From positions 372,001 through 436,000 of the forward strand of contig NC_069671.1 in assembly GCF_027244095.1 (NCBI RefSeq): a DNA stretch of 64,000 bases. Reading direction: 5' to 3'. The notes below the pieces were generated by a model. It was not told the origin of the DNA, did not search any database, and worked only from the letters and a program-made list of their open reading frames with translations. Positions within the stretch are counted from its first letter, which is position 1, and every line of letters starts with the position of its first letter. Origin of the DNA: Hemicordylus capensis (Eukaryota > Chordata > Lepidosauria > Squamata > Cordylidae). Made by a program: the position numbers and the translations under genes. Below, piece after piece: positions 55,947 to 64,000 of this stretch.

Positions 55947-58900
55947 TTGTCTGCCTCCCCGGGGAACGTCCATGCTTGCTTGCTCCGTCTACAACTGGCC
56001 TGCCATTCAGCTAAGGGAATCTTGGAGCGTTTTAGTTCAGGGATCAGACCTGCATGAAACAAGAGTTCAGAGGCATGGCTTTCCTCTGTCTGCAGATAAA
56101 GCCTGTGTCATCCCCTCGGAAGAGGCATTCCCTCTTATGTGGGGGACCATAGGCATGCCTCTTCTGAGCTGGGGCTTCCCACTTGCAGGTGTTACCAAAG
56201 GGTGTGTGTGTGTGTCGGGGAGCTGGCTTGGCTGGGGTTTTCTGAGCGTGTACTTGGAGGAGGCAGACGGCTCCTCCTCTGTGCTAGGGCTGGGACCAGG
56301 CTGCCCTCCTTGTCGAAGCCTTCCTGCCAGAAAGTGTGTCTGGGGTGGGGGCAGGGGGGAGACGGCTGCTTCCTGAGCTTAACCTGGTGGGGTGCGGTCT
56401 GTGTGTTCCTCCCAGGTGCCGGGATCTTCGTCACGACCATTGTGGCTGGCGGTATAGCCCTGGTGAGGCCTTTCACGGCTGCCTCCAGGCCCTTCCTCCG
56501 GGACGCCGTCTTCTACATGGTGTCTGTGTTCTTGACCTTCGTGGCGCTCTATTTTGAGAAGGTCTCTTTGGCGGAAGCCCTGAGTAAGTAGCGGAGGGCC
56601 AAGGGGTGGCCTGACTAATCCGCTGCCCCCTATCCAGTAATGGCCAGCCAGTTATCTCCAGGGAACCAGGGCAATGGTCTTCTCCTGTGGCATCTGGTGT
56701 CCCGGGGTATACTGCCTCTGCACATGGAGGTTCTGCCGAGCTGGTGATAGACCTGCCCTCCTCCCAGAAGTGGGTGCAGTGCTTTCTGAAGGGACCTCTC
56801 ACCCACAGAGGAGCATAGCGATTGTGCTGCAAACGTCATTTTTAATGAAAGGTTTGAAATAAGCAAACAGATTTGAATGGCAAAGCTCTTCCTGGACTGT
56901 GTCTCGTTGGGCCACGGAGGGGAGAATCGCATGTTCAAATGCTTTTCTTCCTCCAACCCCAGAATAACCCCCCACCCCAGCGACCCCACATGTAGAAAGG
57001 AAAGGGGTCAGGGGGCAGCTTCACTTCCCCATCCAGGCACTGCAGGGATTTGAAGAGGTGGCCCAACTAAGAGAAAGCCTTTGGTCCCGTCCGCTTTCTC
57101 TCCCCTTTCAGTCCGTGGTGTCAGACGGGCGGAGGGATGTTGCCCATCCTACCCCGCTGCCCTGGCCCTCTTTAGTGGGCGGGTGGGGTCTTCAAAGGAG
57201 ACGGATGCTCTTTACAGCCTCCCCCTGACGAAAGCTGTGTGGATGCATCTCCCACGCAATTTACTTGTTTTCTTTAAAATTAAAAAAAGGGGGGAATTCT
57301 GTCCGCAGGAGGAACCATCTGGACTGAGCGTCCTGGAGGGGGGGTGCGTGAATGACCAGGCAGGGGCCGGGGTGGGCAGGGGAGCGGGGCCTGGGCCCGA
57401 GTGGGAGTGAAGCCCCGTCTCTCCCTCCCCAGGTTACCTCTGCCTGTACATCTTCTACGTGGCGACAGTCGTGGTCTCCACCTGGCTGCACAAGAGGCAG
57501 CGGAGAGAGAGGCTGGCGCCCCCCAGCCCGGCAGAGCCAGGTAAGGGGCCCTTGGCCAGGCGTCTGGTCCTCCCCCTCAGTCAGAGGGCACCCAAGTAGG
57601 CACAGCGGCCCCTGCGTCCTGGCAGGAGCTTGGGGTGCTTGCCCCTCTCTCTCCTCCTGGGCTGCCTACAGGCGGGCCATTCGTCAGGTAGAGCTGCACA
57701 CTTGCTGCCCAGCTCTACCTGACGGATGGCCAGTCTGCAGGCCAGGAAGGGGGTGGTGTGCTTGGGCACCCCCTGGCGGGATGGGACCAGCCCCTGACTG
57801 GCTCCCCACTGACTTGGGCTCCTGGCCGCCTTCTTTTGTGGCCGGCCTCTCCACCTCCCTCTAGACCTTGGAACAGATTCTGAAGACGGAGATTCCTCCA
57901 GCGTGGACTACAGTAAGTCAAGCCCCCAGACAGTGCTGGTGGGTGGCTTCTAAAACCCTGCAGGGAGGGAGGGGTCCTCCTTCTTGGAGACCTTTTGTTT
58001 GTTGGTTTTTTGGAGGGGTGTGTGTCTCTCTGCTTGAAGCACGGCCTCACCCGGAGCAGGGCTTTTTCTGGGGTGGCCCCACTCTTTCTTTGTCCTGGTC
58101 ACTGTGTCCAGGGTCCAGTGGGGACTCTCCCATCAGAGGGGCACCTAGGTCATTTTGGAGCCTGGACCTAAAGGCCTTTGGAGGCCCCCTTCCTTAGCAA
58201 ACTGAGCATAAGGCCACGAGAACAGTCGTGGCCAGTCCGGAGCTCACTGGAGCGAGGGTCTGGCTTGGGAGGAGGCCGCTCCGTGCAGCACGCGGAGCCC
58301 GGGATGCCCCTCTTGCCCCAAGAGGGCCTCGGCCTCCTCCCCTGGCATCCGGCCCACTCTGCTCCTTTGGGGACTGCTCTGCTCTGGGTCCCACCGCCCC
58401 CGGAAACCGGCTGGGTGTGCAGCGCAGGGGCCTCTCGGCAGTGATGCCCGCCTGGAGACGGGGTGCTGGGCGCCCCCCCGCTGGCCTTCAGCTGCCGTCC
58501 AGATCTCCCTCTTGGCCCAGAGCAGGATGGGACCCTCCCCCCTTCCCTCTTGGTGGCTCTCGTGGTGGGATTGCTTGGTTTCTGCTGCTGGTTCTTTGTC
58601 TCAAATGTACTGATATTGTATCGGGGGTGTGTGTGTGTGTTGAATTCGGTTTGTCTGCCTGGGACGAGGGCCCGTGTTGTGGAAAAGTCAGGATAGGCAT
58701 ATCTGAATGAGCACGCTCTCTTGCATTTCTTTGCACCTACAGTGAACAGAAAGTCATCTCCACATTTAGTTCTACTTAAATGTATCGGTCTGTTTTATAT
58801 AAGCATGTAAATATAAACACAGATGAATGCCCTCCCTTGGTTTCACCAGCCCGTTCTCAGGTAGGGCTCCGTTCTGGCAACCGGAGGGGGGGGGCTGAAA

Positions 58901-60502
58901 TGGGGGGCCATCCTGGTGGCTGTAGCACTTGCCTGGACGGCCGGAGTCTGCCGTTTGAGTTCCCCACCAGTCCTCTGGGAGGTCCACGGCATCATCATGT
59001 GGTGCCATTCCCAAGGGACGCCTAGTAAATGCCATGAACTTCTGCTGCTGGCGGCCCAGAGGATTACTGCCACGATCAGTCTAGTGGGGGTGACAAAAAT
59101 TGAGCTAGGCCGGGGGTGGGAGGGATTTGAGACCGACCCACCCACCCCCACCTTGCAAGCCGGAAGTTCTCATCCAAGACCCCTGCTCCCTGGGCCAAGG
59201 GGCACCTTTTGAACGTGGTGATTCTCTTTACTGAGCATGGGGAGAGCAACTGGCCTTCTCCGTCCCCAGCACAGCATCCCTCCAGTGGCTGTGGCCGGCA
59301 TCTGCCTTATGTTCCTTCTTGGGTTGTGAGCCCTTTGGGCACAGGGAGCCATCTCATTTGTTTGTTATTTCTCTGTGCAAACTGCTTTGGAAACTTGTGT
59401 TGAAAAGTGGTCTATAAATATTTGTTGTTGTTGTTATGCAAGAACTTGGCGGTTCAGACTCGGTTCAGACGGCTGGGCTGGGAAAGGTGCAGATAGCCAG
59501 GAGGCCCTTTGCAGTGGGCTGGCCGGGCTGCCCTCTGCGGGCCCCGTGAGGCGAGAGGCGCCTGGTGGCCCCGGCCTGGCTGTCCCGGGTGCCTGGGAGG
59601 CTCCTTGCCTGACGCGCCCCCCTCCCGCCCCGCCCAGGGGAAGAATACCGCCCGCTGCTGCCCTCGCAGGAGGAGAGCACCCGGCAGCTCCTGGCCAGCG
59701 CCCTGAACCCCCTGGACCACCGGAAGTGGAGGAGGAAGCCCTGCTGCTGGCGGCTCCTCAAAGCCACCCAGGTAGGGGCGGGTGGCGCAAGCCCTCGGGG
59801 GGGCTGGAGAGGTTCCCTCTGGCTTGGGGGTGCTCAGAGCCGCCAGCAGTGATGTGGCGGCCGCTTCCCGCTTCTTGTCTCTCGTCTCTGCAGCTGCCGG
59901 TGGAGTTGGTGCTGCTGCTGACGGTGCCGGTGGTGGACCCAGACCGGGAGGACCGCAACTGGAAGCGGCCCCTCAACTGCCTGCACCTGGCCACCGGGCC
60001 CCTGGTCTGCGTGCTGGCCCTCAAGTCTGGCTCCTGTGAGTCGGGGGTCCCCTGCCCCCCAGGCACAGCTGCTGCTCCGGCCCAGTGGGGGGCCTCGTGG
60101 GCCTGGGCCCTTCCCTTCCTTCCTGGGCCCCCTGCCCATTGCCTACACACACCCCCGCCCGGTCCTTTGGCCAGCGGGCTCAGTCTCTCTCTTCCTCCCG
60201 CTCTCTTCCAGACGGCTTCTACAAGATCCAAGGGGCCTTCCCGGTCTGGGGTCTGGTGGTCCTGGGGGGGGCCGCCTTGGCCCTGGTCGTCTTCTGCATG
60301 ACGAGGAACGAGGAGCCACCCCGGTTTCACTTTGTGAGCATCTCGGCTGCAATTCCGTGGTCCTGCTTTCTGGCAGCAGTGGGGAAACCCTGGGATAGCG
60401 GCACAGGGAGCTGCCATATACCCAAGTCAGACCCTCGGTCCGTCTAGCTCAGGATTGTCTGCACAGACTGGCAGTGGCTTCTCCAAGGTTGCAGGCAGGA
60501 GT

Positions 60503-60560
<58 letters not shown>

Positions 60561-60863
60561 GATGCTGCTGCTGCCAGGGTGGGAACCTTCTGCATGCAGG
60601 TGTGCAGGCGCTCTTCCCAGAGCGGCCTCATTATTACCCCCTGAGGGGGGTTGCCTTGCAGGATGAATGGGCCTGCCGGAAGGGAGGCCCAGCGGAGTCT
60701 GGCTGGAACCCCGTTGCCCTGCCGGGAAGATCCTGGCTGCGGGTTGCTCCTGGCCATGCAAGGCAGAGGTTCATCCTCCGCCCGGGGAATGGCCAGGCCA
60801 GCCGGCTGGCTTGCAGGCCACAAAAGAGACCCACGCAGCCCGCCCCCAGCAATTGCTGCAGTG

Positions 60864-60897
<34 letters not shown>

Positions 60898-63817
60898 GCA
60901 CGTGTGTGTCTAAAAAAAGAAGTGGCGTGTGTGAGCACCGAGACGGCTCCGAGCCGGGCGGGTGTCGGTGTCGAGTCGGCGTCTCTCTCCTGCTGCCTCC
61001 CACAGGTCTTTGCCTTCTTGGGCTTCCTGGTCAGTGCCATGTGGATCAACGCGGCGGCCACCGAGGTGGTGAATATCTTGAGGACCCTGGGGGTGGTCTT
61101 CTCCCTCAGCAACACCGTCCTGGGGCTGACCTTGCTGGCCTGGGGCAACAGCATTGGGGGTGAGTGCCGGGCAGGGAGGCGCTTGGCCCTTGGCTGGCTC
61201 TGCCGTGGCTCCCTGGTGGCTCCCCTGTCCCTTGAGTGGCACGTGGCGATCGGGTGCAGGCTGAGCCACCAGCATCGGGGGGGGGGGCAGTGGAGAAGGG
61301 GGTAAAGCAGCCCAGCCGGTCCCAAGACGGGCAGAGTCTGAATGCTGCCCAAACAGCTGGTGCTGGAGCTCCTGCAGAGAGGCCGGCCGGCCAGCAGCTA
61401 GAAGCAGCAGACCGAGGCCTGGACGGGGCAGGGCTGGGTCTGGCTCTTGCCTCTACAGCCCCAGCCGCTGGCGGGACCAGGGGAGGGGGAGCTGCCGGCA
61501 CGCTCCACCCTCCCTCCCTCCGCCTCCCTCTCCTTGCAGACATGTTCTCGGACCTCACCATGGCTCGGCAGGGATACCCCCGGATGGCCTTTTCGGCCTG
61601 CTTTGGAGGCATCATCTTCAGTATCCTTGCGTGGGGGGCAGGCAGGCAGGCAGGCAGGCAGGCTGGGTCCTCCTGGGAGGGGCAGCTCGCCCTAAGGGGC
61701 TGGGGACGGGGACGGAGGCACAGCTGCCTCTGCTTCCGGGCAGCAGCCTGGTTCGCTCTTCTCTCCCTCTGGCTCGCGCCCTGCCTGCAGGCTGGCCATT
61801 CATCCGCCTGGGCAGGGTGCGGGGGGGGGCCTCTGGAGCGCCTCCTGCTGCTGCTGAGAAGCAGAGGCAGCTGTGTCTCCTTTGGCCACCCCAACGCCCC
61901 CCCCCCTCCAGCCCATTAGGACCAGCCACTATTGCTCCGGGGCTCGGGTGGGCGCCAAGAGATCTCGGCCTGTCCCTTTGGCTTCTGCACGCACCCGGCT
62001 TCTCCTGGGAAGAGGCGAACCGGATCAGGCCCAAAGGCGACCTGCTGCTGTGTCCACCGTGGACCCAAGGAGCCCACAAGCAGGACATGTGGGAAAGCCC
62101 CCCCCCCCACACACACACTTATGTCCCCAGCACACAGCAGTCATCTGGTGCTGCTGCAGGGAAGCATTCTCGGTGTGCCTGGACTTGCCACAAGCCTACG
62201 GGGGGTGGGGGGGCGCGGGTGATAGTGGCGGCAGCACCAGAGATCGGTGGAGGGGCTCTAGCATCCTGTCGTCCCCCCCCCCAGCATCTCCATGCTCTGT
62301 TGAAGCCGCCCCGAGGAGGGTCATTTGAGCAGAGGGTGGGATCTTAAGCAGGAGCTGCCCAACTCTGGCCTTCCTGCTGGTGTTGGACTACATCTCCCAT
62401 CACTCCTGACTGCTGGGGATGATGGGGGTTGTAGTCCCAACAGCTGCTGTGCCACAGTTGTGCAGCCCTGATAGAAAGTCCTGTTCTCTCTCAGCTGGAG
62501 ACTCTGCGCAGACCTCCTCCTTCTCCTCCTCCGTCTCTGTCAATGGGTTGAATCATCCTCTTCTGACTGCGTTAGATCCTGCTAAAAAGTGCACCCCTAG
62601 GACTGACCCCAGAGGAGGGGGGGGGGCTGATGCCAGCAGTGCCGTGGTCCTCGAGAGGGCACCAGCAGGGGTGGCAGTAAGTCCTTGGGGAATGGGGGGA
62701 GAAACAACATGGCTGGCACTGGCAGCAGCTGTTCCCCCCCCCACCTCCCCAAAGTCCCCTTTGCACAATGCCCGCATTTGTTGTGAGGAGGTCAAATGGG
62801 CGGCCACCACTAGTCCATGGCTGGGGAGAGGAGCAGCGCTGCAAAATGCAGGTGGCAAAGACGGGCAGGAGGGGCCGAGCCGCTCTGCTGCCCCCCCCCA
62901 ACACCCGCCGCCCCCATCAGAAACGTTTTCCTGCAGTTCAGCCCAGCAGACAGGAGAGAATTCTTGGCGCAGGGAGACGCAGCTGCTGCCTCTGCCCCAG
63001 TGCGCCCCCTGCAGGGCGCTGGGCTGCCCCCTGCCTGGCCGAGCCCCCCCCCCGCCCTTGGGGCCCAGCCAGCCCCCCTCCCCAGCCAAACGGACGGTCT
63101 CTCCTGAACTGGCCTGCAGACATGCTTGTTGGCGTGGGTCTCGGCTGCCTGCTGCAGATGACGAGCGGCAAGCTGGCCGTGAAGGTAAGGGTGGCCACGC
63201 TCCGCCCGCCCCCTTGGTGCCTGCCTCTCGGGAGGGGGGCCCGGGAGGAGAGGAGGATGGATCCAGAGAGCACCTGTGTGGATTCTGCCAGGTGCCTTCC
63301 TGCTTGCTGCAGGGATCCTCCTCCTCCTCCTCCTCCCGCGAAGAGAGGCTTGGGGTTGGGCTGCTGGTCCGGTTGGGTTGGCTGCCGTGGGAAGTGGGGG
63401 GCAAGGAAGAAGTGCCCCCCAAAGGAGTCTGAAATAAGGGGGCAAAAGGGGTGGGGCAGGGCGGCCCAGGTCAAGAATTCGGGGGGGGGGTCTTTGGCCT
63501 GGAGCCTCGGCCTCCCCTCCCCTCTGCCCGTAGGAATCTGGGCCGTTTGGCGTCCAGGGCTGGTACCGTCGGGGCAGGGCGAGGCACTCACTCGGCCTTC
63601 CTCCCCGCTCTCTCTGCAGCTGGACCCGGCGGGCCTGCTGGTGTGGGTCCTGGCCGGGGCACTGGGGCTCAGCCTGGTCTTCTCCTTCCTCTCGGTGCCC
63701 GCCCAGCGCTTCCAGCTGGGGAGGGGCTACGGCTGCTGCCTCATCGCCTACTACCTGGTCTTCCTGACGGTGGCCCTGCTCACCGAGTTCAGAGTCATCC
63801 GGATCTCCACCTTCTGA
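50419..63817 (+). CDS. SLC8B1: Mitochondrial sodium/lithium-calcium exchanger NCLX
   Basis: Inner-mitochondrial-membrane carrier that exports matrix Ca2+ in exchange for Na+ or Li+. Fifteen coding exons: 50419-50586, 51720-51872, 53370-53422, 53922-53979, 55714-55819, 56416-56583, 57433-57540, 57865-57912, 59638-59771, 59894-60035, 60212-60333, 61006-61159, 61540-61620, 63120-63184 and 63620-63817. The 1,758 nt give 585 aa (human 584). A hydrophobic leader is followed by a cysteine-bearing loop, two blocks of membrane helices and a hydrophilic loop (about 255-310). Alpha repeat 1 holds GNGAPDVFSAVVAF (Asn153, Asp157); alpha repeat 2 holds AWGNSIGDMFSD (Asn468, Ser469, Asp472) and GYPRMAFSACFGGIIF. 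Introns 4 and 13 have U12-type GTATCCTT donors; intron 4 appears to end in AT. The human PKA site RRGS reads RRER here (Arg262). All other borders are GT-AG. The stop is TGA; no AATAAA is seen before the window ends. Confidence 0.95.
53545..53695 (-). mobile_element. SINE with 5S-rRNA-like head, head portion only
   Basis: Reverse copy in SLC8B1 intron 3. The head (GGCCCTGCTCAGCAAAGGCGACCAGTCCTGCTTGCTCCC, given here only to position 53690) and the following linker are kept; most of the body is gone. Confidence 0.6.
54085..54215 (-). mobile_element. tRNA-headed SINE
   Basis: Reverse copy in SLC8B1 intron 4: ACTGACCGGCAGCAGCTCTC, CCTGGAGATGCTGCC, GATGGAACCTGCAGAGGCTCTGCCACTGAGCT (complement of the tRNA-like head). 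Confidence 0.6.
54405..54795 (-). mobile_element. LINE 3' end (CR1/L3-like)
   Basis: Reverse copy in SLC8B1 intron 4 from AAGAACAGCTCTGCTGGATC to TTTCATGGGATGACC. The reverse strand encodes LWNSLPQGVV and LKRGLENFMEE. The best-kept member in the window. Confidence 0.75.
55909..55942. repeat. (GT)n microsatellite
   Basis: Seventeen GT units in the SLC8B1 intron after exon 5; a shorter GA run is at 55454-55475. Confidence 0.95.
57588..57775. repeat. Fold-back (long inverted repeat) element
   Basis: GGCCATTCGTCAGGTAGAGCTG and CAGCTCTACCTGACGGATGGCC pair around a loop of about 12 bases; outer parts (CACCCAAGTAGGCAC and GTGTGCTTGGGCACC) pair less well. In the SLC8B1 intron after exon 7. Related cores at 26085-26150 and 61720-61885. 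Confidence 0.65.
59265..59440 (+). mobile_element. LINE tail ending in a GTT repeat
   Basis: CAAACTGCTTTGGAAACTTGTG and AAAAGTGGTCTATAAATATTTGTTGTTGTTGTT; the same family as 38190-38305 but with its terminal repeat still TTG. In SLC8B1 intron 8. Confidence 0.6.
60405..60640 (-). mobile_element. SINE body with an expanded CT microsatellite inside
   Basis: Reverse copy in SLC8B1 intron 11: AGTCAGACCCTCGGTCCGTC, ACTGGCAGTGGCTTCTCC and GGTTGCAGGCAGGAGTC belong to the shared SINE body. The CTCTC stretch normally found in this spot has grown to about 53 bases (60505-60557). Confidence 0.7.
60505..60557. repeat. (CT)n microsatellite inside a SINE
   Basis: About 26 CT units within the reverse SINE body at 60405-60640. 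Confidence 0.95.
60860..60898. repeat. (GT)n(AT)n microsatellite
   Basis: A GT run passes into an AT run, about 110 bases before SLC8B1 exon 12. Confidence 0.9.
61720..61885. repeat. Fold-back element
   Basis: The ends ACAGCTGCCTCTGCTTC and GAAGCAGAGGCAGCTGT are exact inverted repeats about 120 bases apart; the centre has GCCTGCAGGCTGGCCATTCATC as in 57588-57775. In the U12-type intron 13 of SLC8B1. A GCAG repeat (61640-61664) lies just upstream. Confidence 0.65.
62010..62100 (-). mobile_element. LINE 3' UTR fragment, decayed
   Basis: CGGATCAGGCCCAAAGGCGA and GGAGCCCACAAGCAGGAC recall the 3' UTR of the CR1/L3-like family. Low similarity. Confidence 0.35.
62381..62452. repeat. Inverted ACTACAACTCCCA-type repeat
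   Basis: GGACTACATCTCCCATCACTCC faces GATGATGGGGGTTGTAGTCCC. In SLC8B1 intron 13. Confidence 0.55.
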
Positions 63818-63834
63818 CGAAGGCCTCTTGGGCA

Positions 63835-64000
63835 GCCCTACTGGATCAGGCCCAAGGAGGCCCATCTTGTGCCCCAGAGTGGCCTCCGAGGAGCCCCCAG
63901 GCGAGAGGGGAGGGGGGCAGGCCCTCTTTCCTGCTCATGCTGCCGCCCCCCCCCCTTGGTCTTGTGGCCGCAGAACTGTGGTGGTGCTGATGCAGGCTGG
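63835..64000 (-). mobile_element. LINE 3' UTR fragment (CR1/L3-like), runs off the right edge
   Basis: AGCCCTACTGGATCAGGCCCAAGGAGGCCCATC begins 18 bases after the SLC8B1 stop, so the SLC8B1 3' UTR probably reads into this repeat. Confidence 0.6.

Larger units (their letters stand above)
61621..63119 (+). other. SLC8B1: U12-type intron 13 of SLC8B1
   Basis: The donor is GTATCCTT and the end is CTCCTGAACTGGCCTGCAG, with a branch-like CTCCTGAAC whose A lies about 11 bases before the AG, the spacing typical for the minor spliceosome. It splits Asn of FGGIIFN in alpha repeat 2. It holds a fold-back element, an ACTACA-type repeat and a LINE fragment. Confidence 0.7.

Noticed and set aside
62553-63865. 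Long minus-strand frames opposite the SLC8B1 3' exons
   Set aside because: Shadows of the coding exons and of GC-rich introns; no similarity to known proteins.

Overview
The window looks like GC-rich vertebrate DNA, most likely from a squamate reptile (lizard or snake) and perhaps from a microchromosome. Three things point that way: large multi-exon genes with GT-AG introns, three CpG-island promoters, and many copies of SINE and LINE types that I recognise as lizard-like. This is judged from sequence features alone; no database search was run. There is nothing bacterial, no CRISPR array and no recognisable tRNA or rRNA gene.

Four protein-coding genes are present, in alternating orientation. 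From left to right they are SDSL (minus strand; only its first four coding exons are inside, the rest lies beyond base 1), SDS (plus, complete, 7 coding exons, 329 aa), PLBD2 (minus, complete, 12 exons, 569 aa) and SLC8B1/NCLX (plus, complete, 15 coding exons, 585 aa). This is the same order and relative orientation as human 12q24.13 (SLC8B1-PLBD2-SDS-SDSL) read in reverse, so the block appears to be ancient and conserved. In all three complete genes the exon phases join to an open frame of the expected length, which is a strong internal check on the models.

The genes do separate jobs. SDS and SDSL are sister PLP enzymes that deaminate serine/threonine in the cytosol. PLBD2 is a secreted/lysosomal N-terminal-nucleophile hydrolase. 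SLC8B1 is the mitochondrial Na+/Li+-Ca2+ exchanger. A CpG island at 5.1-5.95 kb probably serves SDSL. A TATA box and a noncoding exon at about 14 kb probably serve SDS. CpG islands at 39.8-40.7 kb and 45.2-46.35 kb serve PLBD2 and SLC8B1.

The spaces between and inside the genes are packed with repeats: SINEs with tRNA-like heads and SINEs with 5S-rRNA-like heads that share one body, 3' ends of CR1/L2-type LINEs, an L1 fragment, a hAT-type MITE with a perfect 8-bp target duplication, fold-back elements, a family of inverted ACTACAACTCCCA repeats, an interstitial telomeric tract with a TTGGGG core, and several microsatellites.

The most interesting points are two U12-type introns in SLC8B1, one of which appears to end in AT instead of AG or AC; the exchange of Pol III promoter heads on one SINE body; a Gly in SDS at the site that separates human SDS from SDSL; and the apparent loss of the PKA site of NCLX.
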